Shown in pieces: positions 9,277-17,735 of a DNA stretch of 64,000 bases. Position 1 is the stretch's first letter. Every line of letters starts with the position of its first letter. Under the pieces are notes generated by a model that ran no database searches, was not told the DNA's origin, and saw only the letters and a program-made list of their open reading frames with translations. The position numbers and the translations under genes were made by a program. Origin of the DNA: Scatolibacter rhodanostii (GTDB lineage: Bacteria > Bacillota > Clostridia > Oscillospirales > Acutalibacteraceae); the NCBI RefSeq assembly GCF_900197595.1, contig NZ_FZLO01000004.1:62001-126000 (forward strand). The letters run 5' to 3'.

Positions 9277-10095
9277 CTATCGGTGTGAGACCGTTGAAGT
9301 TTCAGGAAACTGCCAGACCAATGGTCCACTTTGCTGCTGATTTTTTTCCCATACCCCAAATAATTTTTTGTAGTTTGGTCTTGCCGCCGTGTCCATCAAA
9401 TAGGCGCTTTCTGTTGCTCCTTCTATGCGATTTCGATTCAGCGAAGCTATGATTTCAGGTGCTGTTCGAATGCCAATTCCATGCCCGTAGAATAAGTTAT
9501 CTAACATGACAATGACGTTTTCCCCTCGCCACCATGACGTTTCAGGGCTGACTTGAGGGTTCATAAAATAAGCTCTGTCGCCTACAAGAAGCTCGGGCAC
9601 TTTTCTAGGTGTCCCAATTTCCTGCAAAAGAGGCTGTCGAATGCTCCAATCCATGAGATATATATTTTTGAAAGTTCTGTTGAACAAATCGGCACCGTAA
9701 ACCTCTAAAAGTGCTTTGTAAATAATAATAACCATGGCGGTGGCACATTCAGTACCATATTTTCTGCCATTTTTAAATATGTCCAGAATAGCTTCACTGG
9801 GTACAGCTCCTGGCTTTAACTGGAACCCGCCATTGCTTGTTCTTTCCCAATATTCCTCATTGCAGAATGCATCATGAAAGGTTGCAAACCGCAATCCACT
9901 TCTACTCTGCAGCTTTGCTGCTTCTACAGTTTTGTGGCGCATAGACAAAGTAAAGCGTAATTCCTCTACACTGTCAAATCTATACACTGTTGCACTTTGA
10001 TCCATCGTTCTCAAAACCTCATGCTGCACGCTGTTCAATGGGTATTCTGCCAGCATAGGTGCCGCATCAAAAGGTCTTCCCGCTACTTGTATCAT
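9277..10095 (-). CDS. tgl: Protein-glutamine gamma-glutamyltransferase (spore coat transglutaminase)
   Basis: This 272-residue homologue of Bacillus Tgl cross-links spore coat proteins such as GerQ through glutamyl-lysine bonds. The catalytic cysteine lies in YGTECATAMVIIIYKAL near residue 117. The supporting motifs SGLRFATFHDAFCNEEYW, WWRGENVIVMLDNLFYGHG and ATESAYLMDTAARPNYKKLFG match the family in order. It overlaps the stop of the upstream gene by 4 nt (ATGA), so the two are translationally coupled. Its presence implies the host makes endospores. The C-terminal 25 residues run a little beyond Bacillus Tgl. Confidence 0.88.
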   Translation of the reverse strand: MIQVAGRPFDAAPMLAEYPLNSVQHEVLRTMDQSATVYRFDSVEELRFTLSMRHKTVEAAKLQSRSGLRFATFHDAFCNEEYWERTSNGGFQLKPGAVPSEAILDIFKNGRKYGTECATAMVIIIYKALLEVYGADLFNRTFKNIYLMDWSIRQPLLQEIGTPRKVPELLVGDRAYFMNPQVSPETSWWRGENVIVMLDNLFYGHGIGIRTAPEIIASLNRNRIEGATESAYLMDTAARPNYKKLFGVWEKNQQQSGPLVWQFPETSTVSHR

Positions 10096-10853
10096 GTTGC
10101 ATTCTCCTTTCCTTCAATCTGATCCATGCGGCATACCACAGGTCTGCTCGTATACTGTTTGTTTTCTTCGTTAAACACAAGCTTATTTTCATTTTCTTGC
10201 AACCACACAATATACTTTTCATATTCTTCTGCAGGGGCTAGTTTAGTGTCATGAGAAATCCCCAATAAATCATAGATAAAATCTGCTTCTGCTAAATCAG
10301 AGGATGGCAGTTTTTCGGCAATAAATTGTAGCGATTTGGTTTCACGACTTCTAAAATAAGCCCAAATTAGCTCATGCACATTTTCTCCTCGAATACGGCG
10401 AGTAAAAATCAGTTCTGCGACCTGAGGAAGAATACCTGTCTCATGGTAAATATGAATTAGCACTGACACGACAATATCAATTATTTTTTGAAATTTTTCT
10501 GCTGGCTTATTTTCTTGATAGCCTGTTGTCAGCATCCATATCAAGGTTTCATGCGCTTTCTCTCCCCCATTTTTTAAGTAATCTTTGCGTGGGTTATAAT
10601 TTTCATTTAAGATTTGCTTGCTGACTTCAACTGCAATCGCATATTTTGTGTACATTTGCTGCTGCAAACGAAACTCTTCAATCGACGGCATCAGCAAAAA
10701 TAAACAAGGAAAGGTCATGCTGTTATCATTGAGAAGCTTAACCGCCTCTGCCCTGCTGCGCTTGGCAGCCTTTCGAAATTCATCTATGCAAACTTCATCT
10801 CCCTGTTCCACTCTGATATTTTCCAAGTGAATTGTACTTTCAGATTGATTCAT
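10092..10853 (-). CDS. Unknown protein coupled to tgl
   Basis: This 253-residue soluble protein has no signal peptide or membrane segment. It is helix-rich and charged, with KAAKRSRAEAVKLLND near residue 28 and a lysine/glutamate-rich tail. I do not recognise the family. A GGGAGG ribosome site precedes ATG 10853. The 4-nt overlap with tgl and the absence of other genes nearby suggest a shared role, perhaps in spore-coat assembly or as a substrate or helper of Tgl. That link rests on context alone. Confidence 0.7.
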   Translation of the reverse strand: MNQSESTIHLENIRVEQGDEVCIDEFRKAAKRSRAEAVKLLNDNSMTFPCLFLLMPSIEEFRLQQQMYTKYAIAVEVSKQILNENYNPRKDYLKNGGEKAHETLIWMLTTGYQENKPAEKFQKIIDIVVSVLIHIYHETGILPQVAELIFTRRIRGENVHELIWAYFRSRETKSLQFIAEKLPSSDLAEADFIYDLLGISHDTKLAPAEEYEKYIVWLQENENKLVFNEENKQYTSRPVVCRMDQIEGKENAT

Positions 10854-11036
10854 CTTTGTCCTCCCTTATTTCACTTTTACGGTCAAACTGACATTATGCT
10901 ATACTATTCCAAACAACAACAAATCGTGTCTGTTAAGATAGAAATGCAAGTATTTTGGTCATTTGAAAAAGGAATGCTGACATGGAGCACTTCTTTTTAC
11001 TGATTAAGATATCTGGCTTGATATTTGGTTTTTGAC

Positions 11037-11076
11037 ATAAAAAACGGTACACCCAATGGGCATACCGTTTTTGTAT
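11037..11076 (-). terminator. hppA terminator
   Basis: AAAACGGTA / TACCGTTTT hairpin ending in a T run on the minus strand, 25 nt past the hppA stop. Confidence 0.75.
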
Positions 11077-11100
11077 TCGTTATAAAATTGTATCTAACTC

Positions 11101-13188
11101 TTAGAAAATAGAGAAAGAAAGGAATAGAGAAGCCATTAAAGAAGCAACAAGAGAAACAACCGTAATCTGTGTATTAATAGAGGGACCTGCCGTGTCCTTA
11201 AAGGGGTCACCAACTGTATCGCCTACAACAGCTGATTTATGAGCGTCACTGCCCTTGCCGCCATTGCCGCCTGCTTCAATATACTTTTTAGCATTATCCC
11301 ACAAACCACCGGAATTACTCATAAACAAAGCTAGCAGCAAACCACTGACGATATTGCCTGCCAAGAAACCGCCAACAGCCTCTACACCGCCAATAAAACC
11401 GACAGCTAAGGTAACAACAATACTAATCAGTCCTGCTGGAACTAGTTCTTTTAATGCACCGTCGGTAGCAATATCAATACATTTGTCATACTCAGGGATA
11501 ACACCCTTTTTGCCTTCTTTCAGTCCGACAATTTCACGGAATTGGCGATGAATTTCAGCAACCATGCGCTGTGCATTTCTGTCAACACCCAGCATTAACA
11601 TGGCAGAGAAGATAGCTGGTACAGCAGCACCAATCAGCATACCAAAGAATACTGTCGGATTAATGATATCAAAGCCTGTTAAGACCACTTTTCCTGCGGC
11701 TTCATTCACTTCGCTCATAAAGGCACCTAGCAAAGAAATAATAGTTAAGCCGGCAGCAGAAATAGCAAATCCCTTTGTAACAGCTTTTACTGTATTACCA
11801 GCACTGTCTAATGAATCGGTGATTTCAAGTGCTTCATCTCCTAAATCACCCATTTCTACAAGACCTCTTGCGTTATCTGCAATAGGGCCATAAGCATCGT
11901 TGGAGATAATCATACCAACAATAGAAAGCATACCAACGGCTGACATGGAAATACCAAACATACCTGCTGTTGGGTCACCCGGAACAATAGAAGAGCAAAG
12001 ATTATAGGCTACTAGTGCTGAGATTGCAATGCCAATCATTGCTGGCAACACGCTTAAGAAGCCATAAGAAATACCCGAAAGAATCGTGAATGCCGGTCCG
12101 GATTCAGAAGCTTTTGCCACATAACGAACCGGTTTCTTATTGTCATTGGTGAAGTAGTCACTCGTAATACCAATGATGACACCCACAAACAGTCCAACAG
12201 CTGCCGCACCCCAAATTCTCCAATCAAACTTGAAGACAGCGGTAGCAATAGCGGTCAAAGCGGCATAAATGCCGGTTGTGATATACGTACTCATATTCAG
12301 CGCCATGGTTGGGTCGCCTTTTTTACCCATACGGGCAGACAAAACACCAATAATTGAGGACAAAAGCCCCAGTGCCGCATAACAGAAAACCATTGCAGAA
12401 TAGTCAACTCCGGTTTTAGCGCCTAAAGCAATTGCCATAACCAAAGCAGCTGCCATAGAGGCCACGTTAGAGTCAAATAAATCAGCGCCCATTCCTGCCA
12501 CGTCACCCACGTTGTCACCTACGTTATCCGCAATAACAGCAGGGTTTCTGGGGTCATCTTCAGGAATACCAAGCTCTACTTTACCAACAAGATCAGCACT
12601 AATATCTGCTGTTTTGGTGAAAATGCCGCCGCCTGCTTTAGCAAACAGTGCCAACGAGCTTGCACCAAAGCTGAATCCCAACAAAGCTGTTGCATCATTC
12701 AATGCCCAAAACACCAAGGCTACACCCAACAAAGAAGAACCTACTACAGCCATGCCCATAACAGAACCGCCACGGAAGGCTGCCAGGAAAGAGGCTTTCA
12801 GTCCGCTTTTCTGAGCGGCTTCGGCTGTCTTAACGTTAGCAATAGTTGCCACCATAATACCGATTTTTCCGGCAATAGCTGAAAGTACGGTACCAAATAT
12901 GTAAGCCAGTGCCATTCTTAGATTTTCTAAAATGGAACCTCCTGACCAAATTGGAGATGGAAGAAAGATGAGAATTAAGAGCGCCGCACAACCGCAAAAC
13001 TTAATTAGTACCGTGTACTCTTTTTTCAAGAAGGTGTTTGCACCTTTCTTGATATAACCGCCGACTTCGGCAACTCTTTTGTTGTCGGAAGGCTGACGGA
13101 GAATCCAGCTGTAAAGCCAGCCAGCAAAGGCAAAAGCTAATACAGACACCACGATTGAAACAATTAGAAATATCGTTAGATTATCCAT
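11101..13188 (-). CDS. hppA: Membrane-bound ion-pumping pyrophosphatase, probably K+-independent
   Basis: This 695-residue integral membrane protein has about 16 helices and couples pyrophosphate hydrolysis to proton or sodium export. The signature TKTADISADLVGKVE and the acidic PPi-Mg site IADNVGDNVGDVAGMGADLF near residue 218 are intact, as is the later DNARG...GDLGDEALEITDSLDSAG segment. At the residue that decides potassium dependence the protein reads GNTVKAVTKG, with Lys where K+-dependent enzymes have Ala. Family knowledge therefore points to a K+-independent, usually proton-pumping type. ATG 13188 has a TAGGAGGT site. The gene is monocistronic, with two palindromes in its leader. Confidence 0.95.
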   Translation of the reverse strand: MDNLTIFLIVSIVVSVLAFAFAGWLYSWILRQPSDNKRVAEVGGYIKKGANTFLKKEYTVLIKFCGCAALLILIFLPSPIWSGGSILENLRMALAYIFGTVLSAIAGKIGIMVATIANVKTAEAAQKSGLKASFLAAFRGGSVMGMAVVGSSLLGVALVFWALNDATALLGFSFGASSLALFAKAGGGIFTKTADISADLVGKVELGIPEDDPRNPAVIADNVGDNVGDVAGMGADLFDSNVASMAAALVMAIALGAKTGVDYSAMVFCYAALGLLSSIIGVLSARMGKKGDPTMALNMSTYITTGIYAALTAIATAVFKFDWRIWGAAAVGLFVGVIIGITSDYFTNDNKKPVRYVAKASESGPAFTILSGISYGFLSVLPAMIGIAISALVAYNLCSSIVPGDPTAGMFGISMSAVGMLSIVGMIISNDAYGPIADNARGLVEMGDLGDEALEITDSLDSAGNTVKAVTKGFAISAAGLTIISLLGAFMSEVNEAAGKVVLTGFDIINPTVFFGMLIGAAVPAIFSAMLMLGVDRNAQRMVAEIHRQFREIVGLKEGKKGVIPEYDKCIDIATDGALKELVPAGLISIVVTLAVGFIGGVEAVGGFLAGNIVSGLLLALFMSNSGGLWDNAKKYIEAGGNGGKGSDAHKSAVVGDTVGDPFKDTAGPSINTQITVVSLVASLMASLFLSFSIF

Positions 13189-13216
13189 GTGACGTAGACC
13201 TCCTACATAATTTTAA

Positions 13217-13251
13217 TTGGGAATTCCCAAATTCCCCTATCGTATACGATA
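13217..13251. promoter_or_regulatory. Two adjacent palindromes in the hppA leader
   Basis: TTGGGAATTCCCAA (13217-13230) and TATCGTATACGATA (13238-13251) are both perfect 14-bp palindromes, 7 nt apart and 29-63 nt upstream of hppA. They may be regulator sites. No clear -35/-10 pair could be placed with confidence. Confidence 0.4.
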
Positions 13252-13430
13252 CCACAATCAATTCATAAATTCTATATGTATTTTAGCACAATATTTACTA
13301 TTTTTTTCTATATTATTGATAATTATAGTTGCATATGTTGAATTTTGTCGTTTTTTAATTTATTTTTTATTTTTTTAGGACAATCTCTTTATTCACTTAT
13401 TTCTCTTTTTTAGCCTATTTTTGTAATAAG

Positions 13431-13472
13431 AAAAAAGGATAGAAACATCTTTATCAAATGTTTCTATCCTTA
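13431..13472 (-). terminator. Terminator of the folate-type ECF gene
   Basis: A 14-bp perfect stem, AAGGATAGAAACAT / ATGTTTCTATCCTT, with a 9-nt loop is followed by TTTTCTT on the minus strand. The 340-nt gap between hppA and this gene otherwise holds only AT-rich DNA and the palindromes. Confidence 0.8.
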
Positions 13473-13531
13473 ATTAATAATATAATCTTTTTACTTTAAT
13501 TTGCAATAAAAATAGTGATGTCCTTCCCTAA

Positions 13532-14413
13532 TTATTGAATCAAGTCTTTTAAGCCTTTCTGACGACCAAAGACACCCAATAAAATGGCAATAAAATAAGC
13601 CTTTATGCTGTTGCCAAAAATTTCTTCAATGGCGCGGGGAAGCCAAATGACAGAGAACGGCAAAACCTTCCATGATTCAAACAGAGTCTCTTGCATTAAA
13701 ATAGTGTTCAGCGTAGTCACAATCAAACCCGAAATTAAAAGTGTAATCAGCAACGGCATAATTTGTCCCTTTTTTGCTTCCTGCGAAAGCTTTTTAGAGA
13801 AAATCAAGTCGACGATAATCAATATCAATCCCAAAATAGCACTGCCTAAAACCCCTGCCGTCATAAAAATTAAATACATTTCTAAATTGGCAGATGGGTC
13901 TTTTGTACCAATGGTTCTCGTAATCAGCATTTTACTAATCAGGTGCATACCATCTGTATCAATTTGGTCTATGGGCATTTTCGCATAAAAATCTCTATTT
14001 ACGCCATCCATTGACAAAAACACACTATTGCTAATTCCGATTACCAACATCAATGCTGAAAACACTGCAACACTCATTCGTGTTTTCTTGCCGTCAGTGT
14101 TTCGCAAAAGTTTCCAAATTAGGCCACGGAGAAAACCACCAACCGCCACTATTAAAGTCATGAGTGGTAAATATGGTCCCGTAGGCTTGAGTATGTATCC
14201 CAAAAGGTCTGAAAGACCAGAAGTCACAGCACCATAGACAGGTCCAAATAGAATGGCAGGCATCATCGAAAAGATACCCGATATGCCGATAGACATTCCG
14301 TTTTGTCCAAACAGTGGAATGTGAAAAGAAAATACAGTTTGCAGAACAAGCGAAATACTTAAAAATACCGCAGAAAGCGTGATGCGGCGAACATGAAACG
14401 TAGATTGTTTCAA
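13532..14413 (-). CDS. folT: ECF transporter S component, probably folate (FolT-like)
   Basis: This 293-residue membrane protein has six or more hydrophobic segments. It begins with the RRITLSAVFLSISLVLQ helix and has the MPAILFGPVYGAVTSGLSDL segment typical of folate-group ECF substrate-binding subunits. Such S components need the shared EcfA-A'-T module, which is encoded elsewhere. The start is TTG 14413, with GAGGGG 8 nt upstream. The strongest evidence for the ligand is regulatory: its leader holds a ZTP riboswitch and a THF riboswitch in series. The insertion between helices (about residues 100-175, containing NRDFYAKMPIDQID) is longer than in minimal S components, which are nearer 170-190 residues. 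Confidence 0.78.
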   Translation of the reverse strand: MKQSTFHVRRITLSAVFLSISLVLQTVFSFHIPLFGQNGMSIGISGIFSMMPAILFGPVYGAVTSGLSDLLGYILKPTGPYLPLMTLIVAVGGFLRGLIWKLLRNTDGKKTRMSVAVFSALMLVIGISNSVFLSMDGVNRDFYAKMPIDQIDTDGMHLISKMLITRTIGTKDPSANLEMYLIFMTAGVLGSAILGLILIIVDLIFSKKLSQEAKKGQIMPLLITLLISGLIVTTLNTILMQETLFESWKVLPFSVIWLPRAIEEIFGNSIKAYFIAILLGVFGRQKGLKDLIQ

Positions 14414-14539
14414 TTTAAAATCCCCTCTCTTAAATCCCTGAATCTTTCGATTCCATATGTTTTATTTTGCTGTGGGATTTCTGAAAACAAAGAAGTATTT
14501 GCACTCCTTTTTTCATCAAGAAATCTTCTCATTGATTCT

Positions 14540-14554
14540 CTATGTTCTTTTCAT
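14540..14554 (-). other. Four-codon upstream ORF (MKRT-stop)
   Basis: An ATG 9 nt after a perfect AGGAGG opens a frame that ends after four codons, 127 nt before the folT start. The AGGAGG is the 3' arm of the hairpin at 14564-14598, so access to it would depend on the THF riboswitch. It may be a regulatory leader or only a chance start. Confidence 0.35.
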
Positions 14555-14563
14555 AATAAAACA

Positions 14564-14598
14564 CCTCCTGTTACACAGCACAGCTGCATAACAGGAGG
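14564..14598 (-). promoter_or_regulatory. Expression-platform hairpin after the THF riboswitch
   Basis: A 10-bp perfect stem, CCTCCTGTTA / TAACAGGAGG, encloses a ribosome binding site and is followed by TGTTTTATTAT. It could act as a weak terminator or by hiding the AGGAGG. Confidence 0.65.
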
Positions 14599-14622
14599 CA
14601 TACTTTCGCTGATTCTCCTGAT

Positions 14623-14742
14623 GCAGCAGCGGGATGCGAACTTTGTACCGCAAAGCCGTTCGGCTTTTTCGTCCTGCTGACAACTCCCCGTTCAGCAAGC
14701 ACTGCTCCATAAAGGATACGCACAAAATTCTACTCTGCTTAG
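14623..14742 (-). promoter_or_regulatory. THF (tetrahydrofolate) riboswitch
   Basis: On the minus strand the segment AGCAGAGUAG begins the aptamer, followed by UGUGCGU, GAACGGGGAGUUGUC, GACGAA, GCGGUACAAAG and GCAUCCCGCUGCU. This order and these conserved blocks match the THF riboswitch class known upstream of folT in Clostridia. The closing P1 stem AGCAG / CUGCU is present. Confidence 0.85.
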
Positions 14743-14764
14743 CATCTTTACTTTTGTTTAAAAA

Positions 14765-14794
14765 GCAAAAAAGCCTGACAATCTAAGCTTTTGC
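14765..14794 (-). terminator. Terminator of the ZTP riboswitch
   Basis: GCAAAAGC pairs with GCUUUUUUGC across a 12-nt loop. Its 5' arm overlaps the 3' end of the ZTP aptamer, so ligand binding can block it. Confidence 0.75.
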
Positions 14795-14853
14795 CCAGAC
14801 GGTCGGCTAACAAGGCTATACTCCCTGTGGTTGATTCCACTTCCGTCAGTCAT
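14793..14853 (-). promoter_or_regulatory. ZTP (pfl) riboswitch
   Basis: The aptamer has GACUGACGG, a GUGG / CCAC hairpin, AGGGAGUAUAGCC and the hallmark CCGACCGUCUGGGC. The GACGG / CCGUC pairing is a compensated version of the usual GGCG / CGCC. The class senses ZTP or ZMP, signals of 10-formyl-THF shortage, and turns genes on, which suits a folate importer. Confidence 0.85.
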
Positions 14854-14864
14854 ATAGCTTTTTC

Positions 14865-14893
14865 ATAATATCACGCTATTTTCTCTTTGTCAA
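14865..14893 (-). promoter_or_regulatory. Promoter of the ZTP-THF-folT transcript
   Basis: On the minus strand: TTGACA (14888-14893), a 17-nt spacer and TATTAT (14865-14870). Transcription would begin directly before the ZTP aptamer. Confidence 0.8.
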
Positions 14894-15154
14894 TCCAATT
14901 TCCTTTGCTTTTGTAGCCATTTTTTGACGGATATTTATGGCTAAATCACATAAATCAAATATCAATGCCCTTAAAACTCAATTTTGCGCTTAACTTATGA
15001 CAAAAGGCTTGTATGAATGCCTTTGTTTATGCTAGAATAAAACGATAAGACAGCTATTATTAGCTTGTATCTATTTCCAAACTGATTTTGTGCTTTTAAC
15101 CGATAAGATTTAATCTTACTGGCACAATTTCCACGAAAGGAATCATCATATTAT

Positions 15155-16954
15155 ATGGACAAAAGTAAGATTCGCAATTTTTCGATTATTGCCCACATTG
15201 ATCACGGCAAAAGCACATTGGCTGACCGCATCTTGGAACAGACCAGTGCTGTTGCTCTGCGTGATATGGAAAATCAAATATTGGATAACATGGATTTGGA
15301 ACGTGAGCGTGGTATTACGATTAAGGCTCACGCCGTCACGCTTGTTTATCAAGCCAAAGACGGTGAAGATTATATTTTCAACCTTATTGACACCCCTGGC
15401 CATGTCGACTTTAACTACGAGGTCTCTCGCTCTCTCGCTGCATGCGAAGGTGCTATTTTGGTTGTTGATGCTTCGCAAGGCATAGAAGCACAAACCCTTG
15501 CCAACACTTATCTTGCTGTTGATTCTGGGTTGGAGATTTTGCCGGTTCTTAATAAAATTGATTTGCCCAGTGCAGACCCTGATCGAGTTTCGCAAGAAAT
15601 TGAGGACATTATCGGCATTCCTGCTCAAGACGCTCCCCGTATCTCTGCCAAAACAGGCATTAATATAGGTGAGGTCATGGAGCGCATTGTCGCTGACATT
15701 CCAGCTCCTACAGGAGACGACAACGCTCCTTTACAAGCTTTAATTTTTGACTCTATTTATGATGCTTATAAAGGTGTTATTATCTATGTGAGAATCAAAG
15801 AAGGTACTGTAAAACCAGGTGACCGCATTCGTTTAATGGCTACAGGTGCTGAATTTTCAGTGGTAGAATGTGGCTATTTGCGTGCCACAGCTATGGAACC
15901 TGCTGATTCTCTCTGTGCTGGACAAGTTGGCTATATCACGGCATCTATCAAAGACGTACGGCAAACTCATGTAGGCGACACGGTCACTTTAGCAGAAAGA
16001 CCGGCTGAAAAGCCGCTTGCCGGTTATCGTGCGGTTCAGCCTATGGTGTTCTGCGGTATCTATCCGGCTGATGGTGCTCACTATTCTGATTTACGTGATG
16101 CGCTTGAAAAACTGCAGTTAAATGATGCCTCTTTGACCTATGAGGCTGAAACCTCTATTGCTTTGGGCTTTGGCTTCCGCTGCGGATTTTTGGGACTGCT
16201 TCATATGGAGATTATTCAAGAACGTTTAGAACGTGAACACAATTTAGATTTAGTGACCACTGCTCCCAGCGTTGTTTATCATATCACCAAAACCAACGGT
16301 GAAGTGCTTGTGATTGATAACCCAACCAACTACCCTGACCCTGCCACCATCGGCGGTGCAGAAGAACCAATCGCCAATGCTCACATTTTTGCGCCGTCAT
16401 CGTTTGTCGGCAATATTATGGAGCTTTGTCAAGACCGTCGGGGCACTTTTATGAACATGGATTATTTGGATGCAGACCGTGTTGACATTCACTATCATCT
16501 TCCGCTAAACGAAATCATTTATGATTTTTTTGACGTGTTAAAATCACGCACGAGAGGCTATGCTTCTTTTGACTACGAGCTGATGGGCTATGAACCCAGC
16601 AAGCTTGTAAAATTGGATATCATGATTAACGGCGAAGTGGTTGACGCGCTTTCCTTTATTTTGCATGCCGACAATGCTTATGCTCGCGCCAGAAAAATGG
16701 TAGAGAAATTGAAAGATAACATTCCACGCCAACTCTTTGAAATCCCGATTCAAGCAAGTGTTGGCGGTAAAATTATCGCGCGTGAAACCGTTAAAGCTGT
16801 ACGTAAAGACGTTTTGGCAAAATGCTATGGCGGCGATATCTCCCGTAAAAAGAAACTGCTTGAAAAACAAAAAGAGGGTAAAAAGAGAATGCGGCAAGTT
16901 GGCTCAGTGGAAGTGCCGCAAGAGGCCTTTATGTCTGTGCTAAAACTTGACTAA
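15155..16954 (+). CDS. lepA: Elongation factor 4 (LepA), ribosome back-translocase GTPase
   Basis: This 599-residue GTPase of the EF-G family acts on stalled ribosomes. The G1 motif AHIDHGKS is near residue 12, the switch I block [11 protein letters not shown] near 48, G3 [15 protein letters not shown] near 78 and G4 NKIDLP near 132. The LepA-specific C-terminal domain contains [21 protein letters not shown] and ends KLD. The length matches the family. ATG 15155 follows AAAGGA at a rather long spacing. The upstream 260 nt (14894-15154) hold only a weak TTGTAT-18-TAGAAT promoter candidate. pgsA follows 93 nt later on the same strand. Confidence 0.96.
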   Translation: MDKSKIRNFSIIAHIDHGKSTLADRILEQTSAVALRDMENQILDNMDLERERGITIKAHAVTLVYQAKDGEDYIFNLIDTPGHVDFNYEVSRSLAACEGAILVVDASQGIEAQTLANTYLAVDSGLEILPVLNKIDLPSADPDRVSQEIEDIIGIPAQDAPRISAKTGINIGEVMERIVADIPAPTGDDNAPLQALIFDSIYDAYKGVIIYVRIKEGTVKPGDRIRLMATGAEFSVVECGYLRATAMEPADSLCAGQVGYITASIKDVRQTHVGDTVTLAERPAEKPLAGYRAVQPMVFCGIYPADGAHYSDLRDALEKLQLNDASLTYEAETSIALGFGFRCGFLGLLHMEIIQERLEREHNLDLVTTAPSVVYHITKTNGEVLVIDNPTNYPDPATIGGAEEPIANAHIFAPSSFVGNIMELCQDRRGTFMNMDYLDADRVDIHYHLPLNEIIYDFFDVLKSRTRGYASFDYELMGYEPSKLVKLDIMINGEVVDALSFILHADNAYARARKMVEKLKDNIPRQLFEIPIQASVGGKIIARETVKAVRKDVLAKCYGGDISRKKKLLEKQKEGKKRMRQVGSVEVPQEAFMSVLKLD

Positions 16955-17047
16955 GCTTGTATATAGACTGTTTTAAAAGGAACATCTATTAAGCTGTTTT
17001 ACCTCTGCAATCGTTCGCCAATTTATCCTTGAGAAAGAAGGTTTCTT

Positions 17048-17620
17048 ATGAACTTACCCAATAAATTGACAGTTTTAAGAATTTGCATGGTTCCCTTGTT
17101 TGTGCTTTTTATGCTTGCAAACTATATTCCCCACCGTTTTCTGTGGGCCTTCATTATCTTTTCGGTCGCTTCTTACACCGACCATCTTGATGGCAAAATT
17201 GCTCGACAACAAGGTTTGATTACCAACTTTGGAAAACTGATGGATCCCCTTGCTGACAAGATTTTGGTTATGGCCGCTTTAATTTGCTTTGTCCAACTGG
17301 GAATTGTCGGTGCTACAGCCGTTATACTGGTTATGTTTCGTGAATTTGCTGTCACCTCTATTCGCTTGATTGCCGTCGAACAAGGCAAAGTGATTGCTGC
17401 CAACAACTGGGGTAAAGCCAAAACCATCTCGCAGATGGTTGCCATTATTCTCATTCTCATTTTCCAGACAATCTTAGGCTTTATGACCGCTCCTACTGAT
17501 ACTTTGCTTTTGATTTTTAATGTGATTTCACAGGTCCTAATTTGGATTTCCGTTTTATTTACGATGATTTCAGGCATTATCTATGCCAAAGACAGCGCCT
17601 ATATTTTTAAAGATATGTAA
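17048..17620 (+). CDS. pgsA: CDP-diacylglycerol-glycerol-3-phosphate 3-phosphatidyltransferase
   Basis: This 190-residue polytopic membrane enzyme makes phosphatidylglycerophosphate, the first step to phosphatidylglycerol and cardiolipin. The CDP-alcohol phosphotransferase signature D-x2-DG-x2-AR-x8-G-x3-D-x3-D is complete in DHLDGKIARQQGLITNFG followed by KLMDPLAD (residues about 42-68). The N-terminus MNLPNKLTVLRICMVPLFV is typical. An AAGAAGG site precedes the ATG. It is probably transcribed with lepA, since no terminator separates them. Confidence 0.93.
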   Translation: MNLPNKLTVLRICMVPLFVLFMLANYIPHRFLWAFIIFSVASYTDHLDGKIARQQGLITNFGKLMDPLADKILVMAALICFVQLGIVGATAVILVMFREFAVTSIRLIAVEQGKVIAANNWGKAKTISQMVAIILILIFQTILGFMTAPTDTLLLIFNVISQVLIWISVLFTMISGIIYAKDSAYIFKDM

Positions 17621-17640
17621 GCTATCTAGTTATTTTCATA

Positions 17641-17680
17641 GAAAAAGAGAGTGTATTCCACGCTGAATACACTCTCTTTT
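17641..17680. terminator. Terminator after pgsA
   Basis: AAAAGAGAGTGTATTC / GAATACACTCTCTTTT, a 16-bp perfect stem with a 6-nt loop; it can act in both directions. Confidence 0.85.
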
Positions 17681-17683
17681 CGC

Positions 17684-17722
17684 AAAAAAACCGGCACAGT
17701 TGAAAAGCTGCACCGGTTTTTT
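17684..17722 (-). terminator. Terminator after xylA
   Basis: AAAACCGG(c/t)GCAG / CTG(c/t)ACCGGTTTTTT hairpin, 14 nt past the xylA stop. It sits back to back with the pgsA terminator. Confidence 0.8.
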
Positions 17723-17735
17723 GTTTTATCTGAAC

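Noticed and set aside
14540-14725. 61-codon minus-strand ORF upstream of folT
   Set aside because: It lies wholly within the THF riboswitch and its hairpin.
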